18,093 bases of DNA from CAZCCC01 sp964497245 (GCA_964497245.1 CAZCCC010000028.1:1-18093); one strand, 5' to 3'; numbered from the stretch's first letter, positions 6,408-14,470 are shown. Translations and numbers: made by a program. The notes: generated by a model not told the origin, from the letters alone.

Positions 6408-6437
6408 AAAAAGCGGGGCAAGACGCCCTGCTTTTTT
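6408..6437. terminator. Bidirectional terminator between gdhA and murI
   Basis: GCGGGGC (6413-6419) pairs with GCCCTGC (6425-6431) around AAGAC. Five A precede it and six T follow, so it works on both strands. It ends murI on the minus strand and probably gdhA on the plus strand. Confidence 0.88.
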
Positions 6438-6480
6438 ATTTTATTGTTAATTTATTTTTATGCTTTTTTTGATATGAAAT

Positions 6481-7287
6481 CTAACTCAGCTCCACTTTTT
6501 CCAGCCGGATTTTTCTATTCAGCCAATTTATTGCATTTTTTTCAAAAACATCAGTCAAATCGGTAACTAGAAATCTATGATTTTCTCCCTTATTTAATTT
6601 TTTTTCAATTTTCGGGTGGCGCAACAAATAATCTTTTAGCTTTTCAGCGATTATCTTTGAAGAGTCCAAAACTTGGATTCTTTTTTTGCAAATGCCCTGA
6701 AATTCATTAAACATTATCGGATAATGAGTACAACCCAAAATTAAAGTATCAATCAAACTGTATTTCAAAGGCCTCAAATAATAACGCATAATCCTAATTG
6801 TTTCTTGGCGCTTTTGCCAGCCTTCCTCAATCAACGGCACAAGTAAAGGACAAGACTGCTGAAAAACTTTTATTTTATTACTTTGAGCCTTTAATTCTTT
6901 TTCATAAACTCCGGAATTTACTGTACCGCGGGTGCCAACTACGCCGATTCTACCAAAACGAGAAGTTGAAGCGGCAACTTCGGCAACCGGCCTGATGACT
7001 CCAAGAACTTTTCGGTCAGGATAATTAGCCGGCAACCATTCTTGTTGAATTTTCCTTAAAGCTTCAGCTGAAGCCGTATTACAGGCAATAATAACCAGCT
7101 GACAGCCTTGTTTGAATAAATAATCAACTGCCTGCTCAGTAAACCGATAAATCAATTCGCGTGATCGGCTGCCATAAGGTAAACGGGCCGTATCACCTAA
7201 ATATAAAATCTGATACTCGGGCAATTGTTTAAACACTTCTTTAACAACAGTCAATCCCCCTATTCCCGAATCAAAAATTCCTATCAT
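6481..7287 (-). CDS. murI: Glutamate racemase
   Basis: A 268-residue cofactor-independent racemase that makes D-glutamate for peptidoglycan. The start IGIFDSGIGGLTV is diagnostic. Cys69 in ACNTAS and Cys186 in GCTHYP are the paired catalytic cysteines. The length is normal for the family. It faces the hexulose-phosphate-synthase-like gene across a 108-base gap and is convergent with gdhA, whose product supplies the substrate. No Shine-Dalgarno precedes the ATG. Its presence implies that the cell makes its own murein precursors. Confidence 0.95.
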   Translation of the reverse strand: MIGIFDSGIGGLTVVKEVFKQLPEYQILYLGDTARLPYGSRSRELIYRFTEQAVDYLFKQGCQLVIIACNTASAEALRKIQQEWLPANYPDRKVLGVIRPVAEVAASTSRFGRIGVVGTRGTVNSGVYEKELKAQSNKIKVFQQSCPLLVPLIEEGWQKRQETIRIMRYYLRPLKYSLIDTLILGCTHYPIMFNEFQGICKKRIQVLDSSKIIAEKLKDYLLRHPKIEKKLNKGENHRFLVTDLTDVFEKNAINWLNRKIRLEKVELS

Positions 7288-7377
7288 AGATTTTTGTAAA
7301 AAAATTAAAAAATAATAAATTAAAACCTAAATACCAGTTTAATTTTTTAATTTTCTATTTTTTAATTCTTTATTTCA

Positions 7378-7386
7378 TGTTATACT
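7378..7386 (+). promoter_or_regulatory. Extended -10 promoter giving a near-leaderless mRNA
   Basis: TGTTATACT (7378-7386) is an extended -10 element. It ends 9 bases before the ATG at 7396, so transcription would start within a few bases of the codon. The -35 region is only a T-run. Confidence 0.6.
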
Positions 7387-7395
7387 AAATTCACT

Positions 7396-8199
7396 ATGTT
7401 AGACAGAAAAAAATATTATCTACAAGTTTCTTTAAACAGCTCTTTGGACAAAGCTCGTCAAATTATTGCCGACTTACCCTATTCAGATCGGATAATAATT
7501 GAGGCTGGAACTCCGTTGATAAAAAAATACGGGGCAGAATCAATATCAAAACTTGTTTGGTGGTGGCAACAAAAATCAAATTTAATTAATTCTACAATCA
7601 GTCAGCAAACTTCAAATATTCAACCAAATGCCTTTGACCTCATTACCATGTTAATGAATCCTGAGAATAATAAATTTGTTAAAAAGAAAAACCTTCAACA
7701 ACAAAAAATAACTACTACTATTAAGCCCTACATCGTAGCTGACCTAAAATGTATGGATCGAGGAGAGACTGAAGCTGAAATCGCCGCCCATGCTGGTGCC
7801 TCTGCTGCCGTTGTTTTGGGCTCAGCTCCAACTGAAACAATAAATTGTTTCATCACCACCTGCAAAAAACTAGGAATTGATTCAATGGTTGACATGATGG
7901 CAATAAACCAACCGATAAAAATATTACGCCAGCTAAAAACTCTCCCAACAGTAGTTATTCTTCATCGCGGGGTTGATGAAACTGAAGATAATAAGTCAAA
8001 AATATTACCAATTCATCAAATAAATAAGATAAAAGGAAGCTATAATACAATGATTGCAATTGCCGGTGGAGACAAGCCTCGCGAAATTCAAAGTGCTATC
8101 TTTAATGGCGCCAATATCGTTATTGTTTGGAAAGATTTTTATACTCAAACAAGTCATACCACCAATATTGCAAATGATTTCCTTAAACAGATAAAGTAG
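7396..8199 (+). CDS. 3-Hexulose-6-phosphate synthase-like protein (OMP decarboxylase superfamily)
   Basis: A 267-residue TIM-barrel protein. LQVSL near the N-terminus, IEAGTPLIK (35-43), and VADLKCMD carrying the Asp116-x-Lys118-x2-Asp121 triad are the hallmarks of the hexulose-phosphate synthase/keto-gulonate-phosphate decarboxylase group. Such enzymes join formaldehyde with ribulose 5-phosphate or do the reverse. About 50 residues not found in typical members, rich in Gln and Asn with a WWW stretch, lie between residues 55 and 110. No hexulose isomerase gene is adjacent, so pathway membership is unproven. In organisms lacking a normal pentose phosphate route, the reverse reaction can supply ribulose 5-phosphate. 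The gene has its own extended -10 promoter, no Shine-Dalgarno, and is convergent with the SPFH gene. Confidence 0.7.
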   Translation: MLDRKKYYLQVSLNSSLDKARQIIADLPYSDRIIIEAGTPLIKKYGAESISKLVWWWQQKSNLINSTISQQTSNIQPNAFDLITMLMNPENNKFVKKKNLQQQKITTTIKPYIVADLKCMDRGETEAEIAAHAGASAAVVLGSAPTETINCFITTCKKLGIDSMVDMMAINQPIKILRQLKTLPTVVILHRGVDETEDNKSKILPIHQINKIKGSYNTMIAIAGGDKPREIQSAIFNGANIVIVWKDFYTQTSHTTNIANDFLKQIK

Positions 8200-8220
8200 C
8201 CATTGCTAAAAAATATGCTT

Positions 8221-8991
8221 TTATTTCCCCGCTAACTGGGAAATTTTTTTAATTCCTTCTAAAATTTCAACCGGTAAAGCAAAAACAACGGTGTTAGCTG
8301 GATTAACCGTGGTACTTTCAATTGTCTGTAATGTTCTGATTGAAACTGCTCCAGGAACCGCTAAATTATCAGCCGCCTTCTTTAAATTCTCCGAAGCCTT
8401 AAGCTCTCCCTCTGCCCGAATAATTGTTGCTCTTCTTTCTCTCTCAGCTTCGGCTTGTTTAGCCATAGCTCTTTTCATATCAGCCGGCAATTCAATATCC
8501 TGCATTTTAACTGCCGTAACATTAATACCCCATAAATCAGTCTGGACATCAACAATTTTTTTAATTTCATTGGCAATTTGATCTCTTTCAGCTAATAAAG
8601 AATCCAGATCAACTCCGCCAATTGTATCGCGTAATGCCGCCTGAGCATACTGAGCTACTGCAAAAGTATAATCCTGAATTTTCAATACTGCTTCTTCAGC
8701 TTTTTCAACCTGAAAATAAACAACTGCATTAATTCCGACCGGCACATTATCTTTTGTAATTGCCTCTTGTTGAGGCACATCAACAGTTCTAACTCTTAAA
8801 TCAACTTTAATTATTTTTTGAATGCCTAAAAAACTTAAAATCCAGGTAAGTCCGGCCTGGCGAGTACCTGTATATTTACCTAGAGTTAAAATAACTCCGC
8901 GCTCATACTGATTAATCACTCTTAAGCCGCTTAAAATGATAATAATAAAAAAAATCAGAAAAAAACTTAAAATTGGAAATAAAGCTGACAT
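8221..8991 (-). CDS. Stomatin-like SPFH membrane protein
   Basis: A 256-residue slipin/stomatin-type protein. One N-terminal membrane segment (about 3-22) is followed by the start of the SPFH domain (YERGVILTLGKY, 29-40) and the conserved strand around RVRTVDVP (66-73). A charged helical stretch at about 172-210, rich in Ala, Glu and Arg, should form a coiled coil for oligomers. Such proteins organise membrane microdomains and often partner with an NfeD-type protein or protease, neither of which is present here. It is the last gene of a minus-strand run, 26 bases after the phosphomannomutase gene. No Shine-Dalgarno. Confidence 0.9.
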   Translation of the reverse strand: MSALFPILSFFLIFFIIIILSGLRVINQYERGVILTLGKYTGTRQAGLTWILSFLGIQKIIKVDLRVRTVDVPQQEAITKDNVPVGINAVVYFQVEKAEEAVLKIQDYTFAVAQYAQAALRDTIGGVDLDSLLAERDQIANEIKKIVDVQTDLWGINVTAVKMQDIELPADMKRAMAKQAEAERERRATIIRAEGELKASENLKKAADNLAVPGAVSIRTLQTIESTTVNPANTVVFALPVEILEGIKKISQLAGK

Positions 8992-9017
8992 AATTTTTTT
9001 GTTAAATTTTAAATATA

Positions 9018-10370
9018 TTAATTACTTATACTCGCGGCAAATTTCAAAATTTCATTTATTTTTTTGTCCAAAAAATCTTGATTTTCCGCTTCAGCCGTTA
9101 TCCTTAAAAGCGGCTCGGTATTGGACGGTCTGACATTAAACCACCAATTGTCATATTCAACTGTTAAGCCGTCAAGCTTGTCAATCTTTCCATCATTATA
9201 TTTTCTTTCAATTTCTTGTAAAATAACTTCAATTGCCTCACGGTTTGGCAGCTCTATGTTTTTCTCGGGCGATTTGACATACTTATAAAAAGGCTTGACT
9301 ACTTCTGATAATTTTTTACCGTCTTGGGATAAAAGCTGAAGCAATATCACAAAAGCGATAAAGCCTGAATCGCTATAATCATTATCTCTAAATGAATAAT
9401 GAGCGGACAATTCCCCTCCCATTACTCCATTGTGCTTTTTCATTTCTTCCCTGACATTAATAAAACCGACTTTTGATTTTATCGGCCGGCCGCCCCATTC
9501 AATAATTTTTTCAGGAACTATTTTTGAACAGATTGCATTGTAAACGATTCCCGCACACGGCTCGCGATTTAAAAATTCTTTTGCCAAAATCAATAGGGTT
9601 AAATCAGCCGGAATAAAATTACCCATTTCATCCACGAAAAACAGCCTATCAGTATCGCCGTCAAAAATTACCCCAAAGTCAGCTTTATTTTCTAAAACCG
9701 CTTTGCTTATTCCCACTTGACTTTCAGGAAGAAGAGGGTTGGAAGGGTGAGCGGGAAAGCTGCCGTCAAGTTCAAAATTTAAAGGAATAATTTCTATTGG
9801 CAAATATTTTTCAAACAAGGGAATAATCTTTCCGGCCATGCCATTTCCCGCATCAACCACGACTTTGAATTTTTTTATATTTTTTGGACTGCAAAAAGAC
9901 AAAACGTGTTTAAGATATTCATCAAGTATATCAATTTTCTTAATACTGCCTTTATTTTCTGAAATTTTTTCGTCTAGAAAAATTACATCATCTTTTAATT
10001 CTTCTCCTCTTACCCAGCCTGTATTTTCTAAAGGCATCTTAAAACCGTTATACTCGGCCGGATTATGGGACGCGGTAATCATTATGCCTGAAGGATATTT
10101 CAAAATTCCGACCGCAAAATAAACCACATCTATTGAAACTAAACCGATGTCAATTATATTTGCTCCTTCGTCTATTATCCCTCTTATAAGCTCTTTTTTA
10201 AGCGCCGGCCCTGAAAGACGCATATCACTTCCAACCACCACTTCTTTTGACTTTGTTTTTTTAACAAAAGCTCGGCCTATAAGATAGGCTGCTTCTTCAT
10301 TTAATTCACTTGGATAAATTCCGCGAATATCATAGGCTTTAAATATATTCTCATTAATCTTTTTTTTCAT
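9018..10370 (-). CDS. Phosphomannomutase/phosphoglucomutase
   Basis: A 450-residue alpha-D-phosphohexomutase that interconverts hexose 1- and 6-phosphates for cell-surface sugar nucleotides. All four signature loops are visible: TASHNP with the phosphoserine Ser101, the metal-binding DGDTDR (237-242), the sugar-specificity loop GGELSAH (318-324), and the phosphate-binding RPSNTEPLLR (414-423). GGEXS with Ser is typical of the dual mannose/glucose group, so I keep both names. The gene begins one base after the repeat-protein stop, and AAGGAG inside the end of that gene provides its ribosome binding site. This tight coupling supports an envelope role. Confidence 0.93.
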   Translation of the reverse strand: MKKKINENIFKAYDIRGIYPSELNEEAAYLIGRAFVKKTKSKEVVVGSDMRLSGPALKKELIRGIIDEGANIIDIGLVSIDVVYFAVGILKYPSGIMITASHNPAEYNGFKMPLENTGWVRGEELKDDVIFLDEKISENKGSIKKIDILDEYLKHVLSFCSPKNIKKFKVVVDAGNGMAGKIIPLFEKYLPIEIIPLNFELDGSFPAHPSNPLLPESQVGISKAVLENKADFGVIFDGDTDRLFFVDEMGNFIPADLTLLILAKEFLNREPCAGIVYNAICSKIVPEKIIEWGGRPIKSKVGFINVREEMKKHNGVMGGELSAHYSFRDNDYSDSGFIAFVILLQLLSQDGKKLSEVVKPFYKYVKSPEKNIELPNREAIEVILQEIERKYNDGKIDKLDGLTVEYDNWWFNVRPSNTEPLLRITAEAENQDFLDKKINEILKFAASISN

Positions 10371-10371
10371 T

Positions 10372-11547
10372 TTAACTATACTCCTTTACTATTTCCTGCT
10401 TTATTTTGATCATTGCGCCAAGTGCCCAAAAAACCAACAAAAGTTTGATTATCCAGCCCAATATTGGAATACTCCCCAATAAAACAAAAATCGCAAGACC
10501 AAAAATCAAAGGAATTATTAATGATTGTTTATATTTTCCCTTAAAAATTTTATTAAATATTATCAAGCCAATCGTAAATCCGGCAAAAACCTTAGCGATA
10601 TAAAGCGAGATTAAATAAATTGGAATAATAATCAAACTTAAAGGAATTCCGATGATAGTAATAAATAAAAATACTGAAATTAAAGGCATAACCAAAAAAT
10701 AAATAAAGCCTATGCCAAAAGAATATGCCGGTTTTTGCGACATCTGATCATGCACTTTTAATGCAATCTTCGGCATCAGACTGATAATTATGATGCCAAT
10801 AACCAAAAGGCTGAAAAGCGAAATTACTTTTAAAAACAAATAAGTTGCGGCAAAAGCTTTATTTATTTTATCCGGTGCGGAGATTAAAATATCATTTATA
10901 TTCTTAAGGGAGGTTTCACCCAAAACTTCTGATCCTTCTTTTTTAATGAGTTGGCTTTCATCCTCGGCTTTATAATTCAGATTACCGCCTATCTTGGCTT
11001 GAGGATCTAATATTATCTGGCCGTCCTTGCCAACTGAAACATTCAAATCTTTGCCTGATTTTCCTCCAATAAGTAAAGTGGTTGCTCCTGCCCAAATATT
11101 TCTACCTACATCGCCTTTAATTTCAATTGTACCGCCGGCGGCATATAAATCCCAGCCAACTTCGGAGGAATCGCTTAAATTAACTGTTCCGCCCAGTGCC
11201 CAAACATTCCTTTCCGCTTGCCCGCTTATTTCAACCGACCCGGCAAAAACCCGAATATTTCCACCGACTGGCCCGGAAATCTTAATAATGCTTCCGGCAG
11301 CAATTATATCGCCTGCCACCGGACCGGAAATGTTGATGCTGTTTCCGGCAACGATTACATCACCAGAAACCGGACCGGCAATGTCAATTATATTTCCAAA
11401 TTTGATAAAATTACCTTCAATAATCTGATCAGGTCCGATATTTACCGCTTGTTCAATTTTTTTGTCAAAAGCAAAAACTGCAAAAGGCAGCCCGACTAAA
11501 AAAAGACCAATTAAAACAAAAATTACTGATCTTAAAATTTTTTTCAT
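10372..11547 (-). CDS. Secreted bactofilin-like repeat protein with C-terminal membrane segments
   Basis: A 391-residue protein. Residues 1-27 look like a signal peptide (positive start, hydrophobic core, then Ala-Phe-Ala). Residues 55-155 hold six repeats of about 17 residues built on ISGPVxGDIxxAG, a beta-helix-like pattern seen in polymer-forming (bactofilin-type) proteins; a more diverged stretch continues to about 190. The rest is hydrophobic, with about five membrane segments between 236 and 378. It may place a self-associating beta domain on the outside of the membrane and anchor it there. Function is unknown. The phosphomannomutase gene follows after one base, so the two are co-expressed. 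Confidence 0.8.
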   Translation of the reverse strand: MKKILRSVIFVLIGLFLVGLPFAVFAFDKKIEQAVNIGPDQIIEGNFIKFGNIIDIAGPVSGDVIVAGNSINISGPVAGDIIAAGSIIKISGPVGGNIRVFAGSVEISGQAERNVWALGGTVNLSDSSEVGWDLYAAGGTIEIKGDVGRNIWAGATTLLIGGKSGKDLNVSVGKDGQIILDPQAKIGGNLNYKAEDESQLIKKEGSEVLGETSLKNINDILISAPDKINKAFAATYLFLKVISLFSLLVIGIIIISLMPKIALKVHDQMSQKPAYSFGIGFIYFLVMPLISVFLFITIIGIPLSLIIIPIYLISLYIAKVFAGFTIGLIIFNKIFKGKYKQSLIIPLIFGLAIFVLLGSIPILGWIIKLLLVFWALGAMIKIKQEIVKEYS

Positions 11548-11624
11548 ATTTAATTTAATTAGTAAAATTATTTAACAGATTGATGACCTAAAAACTAATT
11601 TGTTGATTAACCCCAATTATTTTA

Positions 11625-12359
11625 TCATTTTTTAGCTATAGTGACAAGATTTGCTGATTTTAAGTAACTCAACCTCCCAGACTTTTTTCCGCTCCATTCC
11701 GCAAGATAATTATCCTCCAGCATGAGGCCTGAATTCCTGACTATTTTTTTTAACTCTCCCAATGTAAAAGCATGATAATACCGATAAGCCTTACCTTTCA
11801 TCCAAGGCAAATATATATCTTTAAAATCAAGATTGCTTCTTTGAAAAATTTTTAAGAGAGCATATTTGATGATATACTTCAATTGCTGACCTTTAGCCTG
11901 ATAACGATTCCAATTTGTCATTACCAAAATCCCTCCCGGATTTAAAACTCTTCTTATCTCCTTTAATGTCTTAAGTCTTAATTCTATTCCGGGAATATGA
12001 TGAAAAACTGCAATGAAAAAAACAATATCAAAAGAATCATTCTCAAAAGGCAGACTGAAAGCTTCTGCCTTTAAAAACTTTTGATAAGGCAGCTTGAAAT
12101 CTTTCCGGTTTTCTGCTATATTTAAAAGTTCAGAAGAACTGTCAACTCCGGTGTAAAAAACATTTTTTTCTTTGAACAGCAGCCGAAGTTTTCCATTGCC
12201 GCAGCCCAAATCCAAAATTTTACTTCCTTCAACTGTAAATTTCTTAAAATCTTTTAGGCCCGGCCAAAGATAATTGCGGGTCTGATTAAAATCAGAAGCA
12301 ATGCTGTCATAGCTTTCTTTAACTTCACTTAATATTTTTTGAGCGGTATCTGGTTTCAT
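11625..12359 (-). CDS. Trm9-like SAM-dependent (tRNA wobble-uridine) methyltransferase
   Basis: A 244-residue class I methyltransferase. Motif I is LDLGCGNGK (49-57), FHHIP is at 119-123, and RYYHAFTLGEL (193-203) near the C-terminus resembles the segment YYHxFxxGEL shared by yeast Trm9 and the ALKBH8 methyltransferase domain. The N-terminal YDSIASDFNQTRNYLWP (17-33) also has the pattern found there. Trm9 esterifies cm5U34 of tRNA to mcm5U, with Trm112 as partner. The divergent neighbour, 62 bases away, is Elp3, which makes cm5U34, so context and motifs agree. No Trm112-like gene is seen. A generic methyltransferase is the alternative. No Shine-Dalgarno. Confidence 0.75.
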   Translation of the reverse strand: MKPDTAQKILSEVKESYDSIASDFNQTRNYLWPGLKDFKKFTVEGSKILDLGCGNGKLRLLFKEKNVFYTGVDSSSELLNIAENRKDFKLPYQKFLKAEAFSLPFENDSFDIVFFIAVFHHIPGIELRLKTLKEIRRVLNPGGILVMTNWNRYQAKGQQLKYIIKYALLKIFQRSNLDFKDIYLPWMKGKAYRYYHAFTLGELKKIVRNSGLMLEDNYLAEWSGKKSGRLSYLKSANLVTIAKK

Positions 12360-12421
12360 AAATCAGCAATCGTAAAAATTAGATAATTAATTTAAACCGC
12401 CTAAACTCTGGACTTTCTCCA

Positions 12422-14020
12422 ATGAATAAAAAACTACAAATAATAATAAAAGGGTTAATTAAAGCCGATTTAAAAAATCGGGCTCATTTTATCAATGTCA
12501 AACGCAAACTTACCAATAAAGAAAAAATCGCACCGCCGCTCAACTCTGATTTACTTAGAGTTTACCAGCAATTATTAAAAAAGAAAAGCATTAAAAAAAA
12601 TCTTGATCTGGAAAAAATCTTGTGTAAAAGAGAAATAAGAACTCTCTCTGGCGTTGCTGTGATTACGGTTATTACCAAACCTTATACTTGTCCGGGAAAA
12701 TGCATATATTGTCCCGGCCAAAAAGGAATGCCAAAAAGCTATCTTTCAAACGAGCCTGCGGTAATGCGCGCACTGGGAGTTAAATTTGATCCTTTCAGAC
12801 AAGTCAGGGTCAGACTGAAGGCTTTAAAAAACAACGGACACGAAACCGATAAAATTGAACTCATAGTTTTAGGCGGAAGTTGGTCTGCTTATTCAAAAAG
12901 ATATCAAACAAATTTTATCAAAAGCTGTTTTGACGCAATGAACGGCAAAAAAGCCAAAAGTTTAGCTCAAGCTCAAAAATGGAATGAAAAAGGAAAACAT
13001 CGCTGTGTCGGCCTGACACTGGAAACTCGTCCTGATATGATCACCCCTAAAGAATTAAAAAGGATGAGAATTTTGGGCTGTACCAGAGTTGAACTTGGGG
13101 TCCAAAGCATTTATGATGATGTTCTAAAGTTTAATAGGCGGGGGCATGATATAAAACAAACTGTTGAGGCAACAAAAATGCTGAAACAATCCGGGTTTAA
13201 AATAATGTATCATATGATGCCAAATCTTCCCGGCTCAAGCATTGCTAAAGATCTAAAAATGTTTAAAGAGCTTTTCTCTAGTTCAAATTTCCAGCCGGAC
13301 CTTTTAAAAATTTATCCCTGCGTTGTTACCAAGGATTCAGTATTATACAAATGGCACAAACAAGGTAAATTTAAGGCATACTCAGATAAACAACTGAAAA
13401 AACTTCTGATTGATATAAAAAAAACATTGCCATATTACGTAAGGGTAACAAGGCTGATAAGGGATATTCCGGCTGAAAGTATTGAAGCAGGAAATAAAAT
13501 TACCAATCTGCGCCAGATTATTGCTCAGGAGTTTAAAGGATGCAAATGCATCAGATGCCGCGAGGCCGGACACCAAAAAATCTCAAATATTAAATCTCAA
13601 ATCTTAAAACCACAACTTAAAATTCAAAAATATAAGGCCGGTGATGGATTGGAATATTTTTTGAGTTTTGAATCAGCAAATAGAAAAATTCTTTATGCTT
13701 TTTTGCGCCTGCGCTTGCCTTTTTCCGGCAACCCTAAACTTAATTCGGATTCCCCTATTTATAAAGAATTCCCTGAGCTGAAAAATGCGGCTTTAGTCCG
13801 GGAACTGCATACTTACGGCCAACTTGTACCGATAGGCAAAAGCGGAAAAATCCAACATTCAGGACTGGGCAAAAAACTAATGACTGAAGCAGAAAAAATC
13901 GCCAAAAAAAATGGCTTTCAAAAAATTGCCATAATCTCAGGAATCGGCGTAAGACAATATTACCAAAAATTAGGCTATAAACTGGAAGAAACATTCATGG
14001 TTAAAATTATTAGACCATAA
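12422..14020 (+). CDS. elp3: Elp3-family tRNA uridine-34 carboxymethyl synthase
   Basis: A 532-residue enzyme that adds a carboxymethyl group to wobble uridine using acetyl-CoA and radical SAM chemistry. Domains in order: an N-terminal helical tRNA-binding region, a radical SAM core with Cys90-x3-Cys94-x2-Cys97 for the 4Fe-4S cluster, a zinc site with Cys373, Cys375 and Cys378 (CKCIRC), and a C-terminal GNAT domain with the acetyl-CoA loop QHSGLGKKLM (477-486) and YYQKLGY (512-518). The domain order and length match the Elp3 family, which is single-protein in bacteria and archaea. Residues about 384-401 are a low-complexity insert between the zinc site and the GNAT domain. The gene is divergent from the Trm9-like gene. 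No Shine-Dalgarno. Confidence 0.93.
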   Translation: MNKKLQIIIKGLIKADLKNRAHFINVKRKLTNKEKIAPPLNSDLLRVYQQLLKKKSIKKNLDLEKILCKREIRTLSGVAVITVITKPYTCPGKCIYCPGQKGMPKSYLSNEPAVMRALGVKFDPFRQVRVRLKALKNNGHETDKIELIVLGGSWSAYSKRYQTNFIKSCFDAMNGKKAKSLAQAQKWNEKGKHRCVGLTLETRPDMITPKELKRMRILGCTRVELGVQSIYDDVLKFNRRGHDIKQTVEATKMLKQSGFKIMYHMMPNLPGSSIAKDLKMFKELFSSSNFQPDLLKIYPCVVTKDSVLYKWHKQGKFKAYSDKQLKKLLIDIKKTLPYYVRVTRLIRDIPAESIEAGNKITNLRQIIAQEFKGCKCIRCREAGHQKISNIKSQILKPQLKIQKYKAGDGLEYFLSFESANRKILYAFLRLRLPFSGNPKLNSDSPIYKEFPELKNAALVRELHTYGQLVPIGKSGKIQHSGLGKKLMTEAEKIAKKNGFQKIAIISGIGVRQYYQKLGYKLEETFMVKIIRP

Positions 14021-14042
14021 AATGACATCCCCCCCCGCACTC

Positions 14043-14071
14043 AAAAAGCCACCCTTCAAGTTGGCTTTTTT
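14043..14071 (+). terminator. Terminator of elp3
   Basis: AAAAAGCCA and TGGCTTTTTT form a stem around a ten-base loop and end in a T-run. It begins 22 bases past the stop codon. Confidence 0.88.
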
Positions 14072-14089
14072 CATACGGGGTTTCCTGTT

Positions 14090-14150
14090 AGAAAATAAAA
14101 AAACGGCCTGGCCTTTGAACTCTGAGCTCGTGAGTTCAATTAGCCAAGCC
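14090..14150 (-). terminator. Large terminator hairpin of the higher-GC minus-strand gene
   Basis: Read on the minus strand, CGGCTTGGC pairs with GCCAGGCCG at the base, and TGAACTC with GAGTTCA closes the top. A run of T follows. It lies 11 bases past the stop of the gene at 14162-14470. Confidence 0.85.
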
Positions 14151-14161
14151 GCAAATCAAGA

Positions 14162-14470
14162 CTAAGGCAGAGGTTCCCTCTTACTTATTTTGAGGGTTTT
14201 ATTTCCGCCTTTGTCGGTGGAAATCCTACCGCCTATTTGGCAGCAAATTGGATTACCATTAACGGCACTACTGCCAAAATGTTGCCTGGAAAAATTTGGA
14301 GGCTGACACGCCACAATTGTTTTGCCACCCTCCTTGCGCCTGTCTGCGCCTTTCGGAACAATCCAAAGTAGCGTTCCGCCACCCGAACATCCGCCTTGGC
14401 TAACGGGACGGCGACACAAATCACATGGACAGGTTACCTTCAACCCACCCATTAAAACATCTACTGACAT
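14162..14470 (-). CDS. Small cysteine-rich protein of unknown function
   Basis: I do not recognise this 102-residue protein. Cys14, Cys16 and Cys19 (CPCDLC) with Cys28, Cys55 and Cys76-77 suggest metal binding or disulfides. It is rich in Gly and basic residues and has no membrane segment. The gene is supported by more than its reading frame: AAGGAG at 14483-14478 lies 7 bases before the ATG, TTGACA/TATTAT lies upstream, and a large terminator hairpin follows. Its base composition is clearly more GC-rich than its neighbours. A (AAAG)n purine tract precedes the ribosome binding site. It resembles the orphan at 17599-17928 in these respects, so both may be acquired genes. Confidence 0.6.
   Translation of the reverse strand: MSVDVLMGGLKVTCPCDLCRRPVSQGGCSGGGTLLWIVPKGADRRKEGGKTIVACQPPNFSRQHFGSSAVNGNPICCQIGGRISTDKGGNKTLKISKREPLP

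Noticed and set aside
8291..8581. Plus-strand open frame opposite the SPFH gene
   Set aside because: It is antisense to a well-supported gene and has no ribosome binding site or family motif.
11027..11428. Plus-strand repetitive Pro-rich open frame
   Set aside because: It is the antisense shadow of the beta-repeat protein; its periodicity comes from those repeats.
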